Source: Zychaea mexicana (taxonomy: Eukaryota > Mucoromycota > Mucoromycetes > Mucorales > Lichtheimiaceae). Taken from it: DNA of 64,000 nt. Shown piece after piece: positions 56,853-64,000 of this stretch. Each line of letters opens with the position of its first letter. Position 1 is the first letter of the stretch. Made by a program: the position numbers and the translations under genes. The stretch lies in NCBI RefSeq assembly GCF_025766255.1, contig NW_026516818.1, forward strand, positions 1-64,000. The letters are read 5' to 3'. The notes under the pieces are model-generated. The model saw only the letters and a program-made list of their open reading frames with translations. It was not told the origin of the DNA and ran no database searches.

Positions 56853-58456
56853 ATGTCGTCCTCTGTGCCTATCCCTTCTGCTTCATCACCCAGCACAACA
56901 TCCAGCGGCGACTCCGGACTCTTGGCCGTTGAATCGCCTACTTGGCTCCCCAACTTTGCTGTTCCATCGGGTGTTGCTACAAGCTACCAAACGAGTCGCA
57001 ATACGGATCCTACATTGTCTACAGCAACGCTCAACTTGACTGCGTATCCCGAGCCATGGGGTACGCCTACGACCGATCATGCTGAGGTCCAAGCTGTTAT
57101 TAATGCCATTGATTGGAACCATGTGCCCAATGCGACTGTCACTAAGGCGGGTTCCAACGGCGACTTGGACATGTCTGGTTATGACGCTGGTACCGATCCT
57201 TACTGTTGGTGGTCCGACACCAATTGTGTCAAGCCCAAAGTGTCTTACTTGCCCGAAGACATCTACTATTGTCCCCGCCCTGGTGATTGGGGCTTGACCT
57301 ATGATGACGGTCCTTTCAATATCCCTGATACTGGCAATGCTTCGTGGGCTGAACCCCATCTGTACAACTTTCTTGCTGAGCATAACCAAACTGCTACACT
57401 CTTTGTAAGTTACTTTTTATCATTGCCAGCAACGTTTATTGGGTGGAAGGAAAAAGGATTATCACTCTAATTGCCTCCCCCTTTTTCAAAATAATCATGA
57501 TGATTTTCGCACCAGTATATCGGTTCCAATGTAGCCACTTACCCAGCTGCTGCTCAACGCGCTGTCAACAACGGCCATGTGATTTGTATACACACATGGT
57601 CGCATCCTCAAATGACTGCACAGACAGATGAACTTGTTGTTGCCGAGCTTTATTGGTCGCTCCGTGCAGTGAAGGAAGCCACCGGTGTGACACCTAGATG
57701 CTGGAGACGTAAGTTGTAAAATGCTTCTGCACGGTCCAAAGACTGCTTTTTCTTTTGTTTGCGTGCTAATCCAATTTTACTCATTGCTACCGCAACCACT
57801 ACTACTACTACTATAGCTCCCTATGGCGATGTTGATGACCGTGTCCGCGCTATTGCATGGCAGATGGGTATGCGTACCATCATTTGGGACGAGGTAAAGA
57901 AGAATCAATGATCAATATTTTATATCTTTTCTCTCTTCTTCTTTATCTCGAATCTCATCATTACTATTTACAACAACAAAAACAGGACACAAACGATTGG
58001 GATATGCCTGGTGATGGCGGAGGCAGCTTGAGCCCCGATACAGTCGATGGCTACTTTGAAGGTTGGGTTGAGGCTCGCAAGAACGGTACTGACAACCAAC
58101 AAGGCCACATTATTCTTGAGCACGAATTGAATAACTCCACTGTCTCCATGGCTGAAAAATGGTTGCCCACGCTCCAACAGACGTTTAATGTCGTTACCGT
58201 ACAAGAATGCATGAACATCTCACAGCCTTACTGGGAAACGTCGTGGGTGTACTCGACCGAGGCTAACCCTACCATCTCATCTTCGAATACAACTGCTTCG
58301 TCGTCGTCATCCACAAGTGCAGGAGCTGCTGGAACAAGCAATGCAAGCGCCTCTGGGGATGCATCGCTTGACAGCATGGCTCCGGTTCATTTGGTTCCTT
58401 CTTTGCAATTGTTTGTGCTTTTGTTACTGGCATTTAAGTTCCTTCGCGTTTTCTAA
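56853..58456 (+). CDS. Chitin deacetylase, GPI-anchored type
   Basis: Four exons (56853-57404, 57516-57708, 57817-57893, 57986-58456) give 1293 bp, 430 residues. The polysaccharide-deacetylase (CE4) motifs are all present: TYDDGP (metal and catalytic Asp), HTWSHP (metal His), RPPYGD, IIWDEDTNDW and ILEHE. It converts chitin to chitosan at the cell surface by removing acetyl groups. A Ser/Thr-rich region and a C-terminal hydrophobic tail (LQLFVLLLLAFKFLRVF) indicate a GPI anchor. Oddly, the visible N-terminus (MSSSVPIPSASSPS) has no signal peptide. An upstream exon ending at the TAG before 56853 may be missing from my model. Neighbours are unrelated. Confidence 0.92.
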
Positions 58457-58920
58457 TAAACAATCACAAAGCATAACTACGAAGGAGTAGTAGTACTGCT
58501 AATGCTATTACCCATTTTTTTCTTTATTGTTTGTCTATTATCTCTATAATAATGGCTCTTGATTTTTGTCTATTAGCAGCACATGCATATGATAACACTC
58601 TCCTTTATCGATCAAATGACTTCCTTTTCTTCTCTTTCCCATTATCATCCCCTTCTGTATTACATACATCAATTTATGCTATATATCAAACCACCAAAAG
58701 TAACACGAATTAAATCTTGATGACTTTGCAGTATGATAGATAATAAATGGCGAAACCTTTTCTGCGTGTTCTAATGAAAGAGAAAAGGTCTCTATACATT
58801 TGCTCTTTAATTTCAAAGAGTAAGTACGTGGTACTACTTAAACAGTATGGAAAAACACCCGCTCAGAACGAGCTGTCAGAGCTTATGTAAATGGAATTAT
58901 ACCGATATTATATTTGTATA
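58457..58920. other. Intergenic, chitin deacetylase 3' side
   Basis: No gene is seen. T-rich sequence with several AATAA-like signals follows the stop. Confidence 0.4.
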
Positions 58921-59098
58921 CAGTGGTTCCCTGTTTAATTTTAACCTCAAAGGGGCTCTATAAAGTGTTAAAACTACTGAGGGTTGACACAAAACGAGGG
59001 TGATTCAAGCAGTGTTCTATGCTTAAAGGGGATATAGAAAAAAGTTGAAATAACCGAGGGTTTATTTTATTGAGAGTGAAATTAAACGAGGACCACTG
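58921..59098. mobile_element. MITE with CAGTGGTTCCC ends (copy 2)
   Basis: A 178-bp relative of the element at 32810-32970, sharing the ends and an internal block (gagggttgacacaaaacgag, attcaagcagtgttctatgc). It is preceded by TA; the right TA is two bases displaced. It is older than copy 1. Confidence 0.8.
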
Positions 59099-59099
59099 T

Positions 59100-61480
59100 G
59101 TATACTTTTAGCTAATCAATTAACGATTAATTGTATTGTGAGTTACTGAAGAGATTTCCGATGATGCTCTACTTTTCGTACAACACTAAGAGACTTGTAT
59201 AGTATGTTAAGAAAAGTGACCCAAGTACCAAAGCAGCAGTGACAAAAATGCAATGCACGTGTGATCTCGACCCTGTCGCTTATATTGTTGACGGAACAAA
59301 CCGGGCTCAACATTAGAGAAATTTCAAACATGAAGAACATCACTCTTTACTAGGGAAAATAACAAAGCATATCTGTATGAGCGACACAAACTTTTTATAT
59401 TGCACCTTGATGGAAAAGAAGGCTATGATGATCTCGTGCTACAGTACTACATTGTATATTTCAAAAATAAACACTTTCAAAGGGTCCTCTTGGTTTCATA
59501 TTGAACCACTGTGTACATACATGTATAGTAGGTTTTAGAGATGAGGGTTTTCTCTGCATTTTATGCACTAGCAGCTTTATTATCATGCTATATCACGCGC
59601 CTTTTCGTCATGTACCAAATGTCACACCAACATAGACCATGCTCATTGTTATTAATACCGGATCACAATGCAGTATCGCTTCCACTGTCGTACATACGGT
59701 ATTATTTTTTCTCAACTTTTGCCGGGGACGACGGGCAAGAACATCAGTACTGTATTTGCTATAAAAGACCGATTACTTGGAGAATGCCGATCAAAGTTTT
59801 TGTTATCTTCCCCTGACGTAATCTTTCATATTACTGATAAGACAAACTTTCCTTTAGAGTATATATTGTAGGATAGTAACAACACCGTATGTCATATACG
59901 AAGAAGTAGCGTATAATAAAATAAACACCCTATTAGCATAACCGATCGCTATTCTTATTGTTTAGCCCTGCTTATATCATATGTAGCGAATCGAATCACC
60001 CGGTAAGCGTCAGCATGATCTTATATATATGGATCAATATGATGTTTTACATTTCAGAATTGAAAAGTTTCAGAAATGATGATGTCCGTTCACACCGCTC
60101 TCGCTCTTGAGAATGCTGTTATTGATTCTCGGCTAGTTTTTTATATATATGGTTGATCCACTTACCATTTGTCTTTGTTGCCGGTATTCAAGATTAACAC
60201 TTTTTCTGTTGTTGCTTGTGCTTTTAAATGCCTTTCATCGTAAACTCATCAACGCCCGGTTTTGTCTGGCTAAGAGAACAACCAAGTGATTGATTAATCG
60301 GTAGTAGCCTTTGTGATCCTCTCTTATATTTCTCTTCTTTGAAAAGAAAAGCAGTAATATAAACATAATCTTTGGCCGCCAGCATTTCTTACAAACAAAC
60401 TTTATTTTTATGCGCGTTCGACTGAAGGCTCAACCGATGCATACGAATTAAACGCGTCGAAGCCATACATACATTAAAAAAATAATACAGCTTTGCTCAA
60501 AAACTTGAATCATGTTGATCGTATTGGTCCTGAAAATGTATCTCGTTGGTACAGTAGATACTTTCTATTCCAGGACTCTACCGCGGCGCACACAGTTGAT
60601 TTCGGCCTTGGATTGCCCTTGTTTCTTTTGATCAGCTTTTGCGTACAAATGCCTTGAATACGATACCTACATTTATATAGTTAGGAAACTGAAGTTGAAC
60701 CTTTTGTCTACGGATGACAGACGAGGTTTCGCCTAATATCGTGGATCCTTCTAATTTATGTGTATGATGACAGCTGCAAATGATATCACACAGCGTATAT
60801 CGTTTCAAGTTGATTGTACATACATTTAGCCCATAACGAGATTTGGACAAGAAGTACAAATAGAGATTTCGTGAATCAATTTACTATAGAAAGTAGCACA
60901 ATTAACACAAAATGGATTGGAGAATGTTTACCCTATATTTTACACTGAGCTAGCTTGGTCAAGACATACAGCTCATCATATGCCACTATTTCGCAGACAA
61001 CATGTTCGCATATCATTTTAAAAGTCCAAGGGTTCGCCCAAAGAAATTGATAGTGTTGTCATCCAACATGCTATCACGGATGGCCAAAAAATAATAATAA
61101 AAACAATGGTACCGTTTTAATTGATGCGCCACAATCTCTCCTTGAAGTTCTAATCGAATAGTAACCCAAAAGCCATAACTAATTAGATTATGTGGAGCAC
61201 CTTGACAACCAAAAGTTAGCCTAATCCTACTCAATCCTAAGCCATAGCACCGATTTACATAGACCAAACTAAACCTTCTCCCAAAGCCAGACTAACAAAA
61301 ATATGTTTTCTGCATGTATAGCCCTCCTTACTGCATCCTATCCTTCCCAAATGCGTACATACGCATATTAAACAAAGTGACGAGTTGCCAGAAAGAACAA
61401 TACAAGAAAATATGTCGACTGCAAAAAAGAGAGTGTGTGAGAGAGAATACTTTATTGCATAAGAGCGTACAAAAGAAAGA
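59100..61480. other. Gene-poor region
   Basis: I find no supported gene, RNA or repeat. Short ORFs lack features and are probably chance. Confidence 0.45.
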
Positions 61481-61483
61481 CAT

Positions 61484-62263
61484 TTATGATCTGGGCTTTT
61501 CCTTCTTCTCCTTGTACAAAGCAAGAAGCGAGACACCGGCGACCTTGACGACCTTGAAACGGACACCAGGAATATCACCAATGGCACGACCCTTACGACC
61601 GAAACCGGCAATAAGCACTTCATCGTTTTCGTCGACGTAGTTCAAGCAACCGTCGTTGGGAACGAAAGCAGTGACCTTCTTGCCGTTCTTGATAAGCTGA
61701 ACACGGACACACTTACGAATGGCAGAGTTAGGCTGCTTGGCTTCGACACCACTATTACGATAAAATTACATTATGCGTCAATTTTCAAAAATCTCTGATC
61801 TCCTTCCTTCCTTGAGCAGCGTAAAATTGTCCGCGCTTCTTCTTCATATGCACACGTTTTATAAAAGAGTTCTTACATCTTTTCAAGGACAATGCCCTTA
61901 GCGTGCGAAGCACCAGCAAATGGCGAAGAACGGAAAGCGGTGCCGAGAGCACGCTTCTTGTACTGCTTGTCAGCCCAACGTTGCTCGCGACGGTCAATGC
62001 GAAGCTTACGGGCGGCATTCAAACCTCTAGGTTGTCCCTTACCTGTAAGAGAATGTAGAAAAATTGTTAATTCACAATAAAAACCTGACACTGAACCCAT
62101 TCCGACATTGTGTGTATATGTCCCTCTGTCTAAACGCTTTTCGAACACGTATCCATCCATTTCGATCATTCATCTATCCATCCGCATTTCCATCCATCCA
62201 TTTTGGTGCTTCACCATTCCACATTCATCCCGTAATATATCTCATATACTCCAACGTACCCAT
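61484..62263 (-). CDS. RPS23: 40S ribosomal protein S23 (uS12)
   Basis: Three exons: 62263-62260 (ATG plus one base), 62042-61877 and 61751-61484, 438 bp in all, 145 residues as in other eukaryotes. Key stretches are [35 protein letters not shown] and KQPNSA with the conserved proline loop, then [12 protein letters not shown] and the end KEKKEKPRS. It is in the decoding centre of the small subunit. The four-base first exon is typical of this gene and is easily missed. It is divergent to the TRIP4-like gene, with start codons 202 bp apart. Confidence 0.96.
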
Positions 62264-62465
62264 GGTTGCTTATATGGTTTATCGGAAAGAAGGTTCCTAC
62301 AGTGGCCGCTGCCCCCAAGTGATATTGCCCGATTGCCGCAGCCGAACCGGACGGACTTTTAGAGAAATTGCTGTGTGGTCATTCACTGCGGTTCCGACGT
62401 TTTGGATTTAAGCAGCTTCTCTTAACTTTTCCCAAAACGTATTGTCTCCACTCAACGATAATAGA
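62264..62465. promoter_or_regulatory. Divergent promoter RPS23 / TRIP4-like
   Basis: A 202-bp gap between divergent starts. It has a palindromic-like GC-rich core (ccgattgccgcagccgaaccgg, about 62330) and no obvious TATA, as is usual for ribosomal protein genes. Confidence 0.5.
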
Positions 62466-64000
62466 ATGGAGCTCGAAACCTGGGCAGTGAATGAATTAAG
62501 TCAATTTCTCGGCATTGACGATGAGACTTTGAAAACGCAAGTTCTTCCATACTTGTTTTCTTTTGAATCGCCCGATGCACTGCGCGACCACTTGATGGTA
62601 CAGTTTTGACATTTCCAGCCTCCACTATATTCCCACCAATAGTGTATCTTTTGAGCAGAGAAAAGAACGAAAATCTCCTGACAGAAATCTACTTGTTTAC
62701 TCAAATATTGGCGAAATGAATTTAGGATATGCTCGGTACCAACGAAGACGCACTTGCTTTTATCCAAGAGTTTTCAACACGTCGCTTCAACAGAAACACT
62801 GGCAAAAAAGCTGCTACTGCTACTGCAACAAGTAGTTCCAGTCCGCAGCAGAAACCACAACAGCCGCAGCAAAAGCAGCAGCAGCAGAACGAACTGTTTC
62901 CAACCCTTCCAGCCGATCAATACCACAATGAAACTGAATGGCCTGCCAATATTAATGTGTACATGAAGAAGGATACCCAGGGCGACTACTATTCAGGGTA
63001 AGACCTGCATAACAGCAAATCATACTTGTGCTTGTTCGATTAATGCAGATGTTATTTTTACTAAAAACCGGCAGTGGTGGTGCCAAAAAGAATAACAAGA
63101 GCAAATTCAACTCTACTACAACTGAATCTAAAAAGAAAAAGAAGAATGAAATGACGCTCGAAGCAGCTTTGAAAGAACTCCACATCAAGGCATCTACAGA
63201 AGAGAATGGCGAACGACGACCATGTCAATGCCAAGGTATGGCGATACAACAAATTGATTTTTATCTGCTCTCCTATCGAGTATATAATGCATGGGCAGGC
63301 TATTAATTCAAACGTTCTTAGCCACAAAACATCAGCTTTTGACGATCGCGCCCAACTGCTTAAATTGTGGCAAGATTATATGTACTGTTGAAGGGACGGG
63401 CCCATGTACATTCTGCGGCACTCCTGTTCTCTCAAAAGAACAACAAGTAGCACTCATTGCAGAAGCCAAGCGCAAACGCACTGAAGAAAAACAGCGAATC
63501 AATGCACAACAACAATCAAGTAAAAAGCGAAGCAAAGCATCGGTAACACAATCTGTTGGTTATGCTGCCAAAGTCAGTGGTAGGATAATTCCTCAAAATG
63601 CATATGAGGAACCAACATTCACTCACGACCAAGAAGAGCAAAACCGACAGCATGCAGAAGCACATAAGGAAAAGCTACTCGAGTTCCAACGGAGCAGTGC
63701 GAAACGGACGACTGTTATTGATCAAGCGACTGACTTCACATTACCAACCGACCAACTGAACCCATGGCTTACACCTCAGGAACGCGCATTGGAAATGAAA
63801 AAGAATCAATCAAACATGAGGCGTCTTATGCGGTCAACGGACCAATCTAGACGACGTGTTATGACTATCGACGTTCAATCACGCCAAGTTGTCCTGGACA
63901 AAGCCGATTCGTCCTCAGATGAAGAATCAGAGCCAGAAGATTTACCTGCTGCCAACAGATCACAGAAAGACATGCAGCAGCATAAAGAAAACGACGGATC
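62466..64000 (+). CDS. TRIP4: TRIP4/ASC-1-like zinc-finger coactivator (partial)
   Basis: Exons 62466-62597, 62726-62997, 63075-63235 and 63322 to the window edge, all in frame. Residues 1-60 form the helical N-terminal part. A Gln-rich linker follows. The zinc domain is encoded by PCQCQ (exon 3) and NCLNCGKIICTVEGTGPCTFCGTP (split over exon 4), which is the C2HC5 signature of activating signal cointegrator 1. Downstream is a long charged region. The family assists transcription and, with ASCC proteins, ribosome rescue and repair. The C-terminal ASCH domain would lie beyond 64000. Confidence 0.88.

Noticed and set aside
1..64000. tRNA, rRNA and CRISPR arrays
   Set aside because: No convincing tRNA B-box with cloverleaf, no rRNA stretch and no regular spaced repeats were found by eye.

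Overview
The window looks like nuclear DNA of a filamentous fungus. The host genes have short introns with GTAAGT-type donors. They include a GPI-anchored-type chitin deacetylase and a fungal MATA-type HMG-box regulator. Several repeat genes look like those I associate with Mucoromycota, so an early-diverging (Mucoromycota-like) fungus is my inference rather than something proven by the sequence.

Region 1 (1-37.2 kb) is almost entirely mobile or foreign DNA. A nearly complete Ty3/gypsy LTR element (695-9657) has split a gene for a CRESS-type Rep protein (HUH endonuclease plus SF3 helicase). It is followed by a TA-flanked MITE, an AT-rich island of decayed genes that may come from an organelle or plasmid (11.3-14.7 kb), a 2.75 kb fold-back element, a 22-bp minisatellite and a mitochondrial-looking hairpin segment. 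At 18.7-29.6 kb lies a four-level nest. A long-inverted-repeat element contains a PIF/Harbinger-like transposon (19947-29465), which contains a sister transposon (21279-26738), which in turn contains a MULE (21872-23788) and a hAT-like element (25198-26234). The target-site duplications of the inner insertions can be read directly. The most striking object is the 19947-29465 transposon. It pairs a DDE transposase carrying a C-terminal chromodomain with a convergent Rep/helicase gene and a small membrane-protein ORF. Its sister carries an unrelated Cys/His-rich gene in the same slot.

Region 2 (29.7-37.2 kb) holds decayed transposon genes: a Plavaka/KDZ-like fragment, a classical Harbinger Myb-like plus transposase pair, and repeat-family pseudogenes. 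There are also two TA-flanked MITEs, one inside the Plavaka-like fragment.

Region 3 (38.4-64 kb) is host sequence. MCM5 and a UBR7-like gene are divergent. They are followed by a Helitron helicase remnant, a multi-intron transcription unit with no coding potential, an HMG-box regulator rich in amino-acid runs and a chitin deacetylase. Last comes a divergent RPS23/TRIP4 (ASC-1) pair, the latter cut by the window edge. The host genes serve replication licensing, ubiquitin recognition, transcription, wall remodelling and translation. They share no pathway, but two pairs probably share bidirectional promoters.
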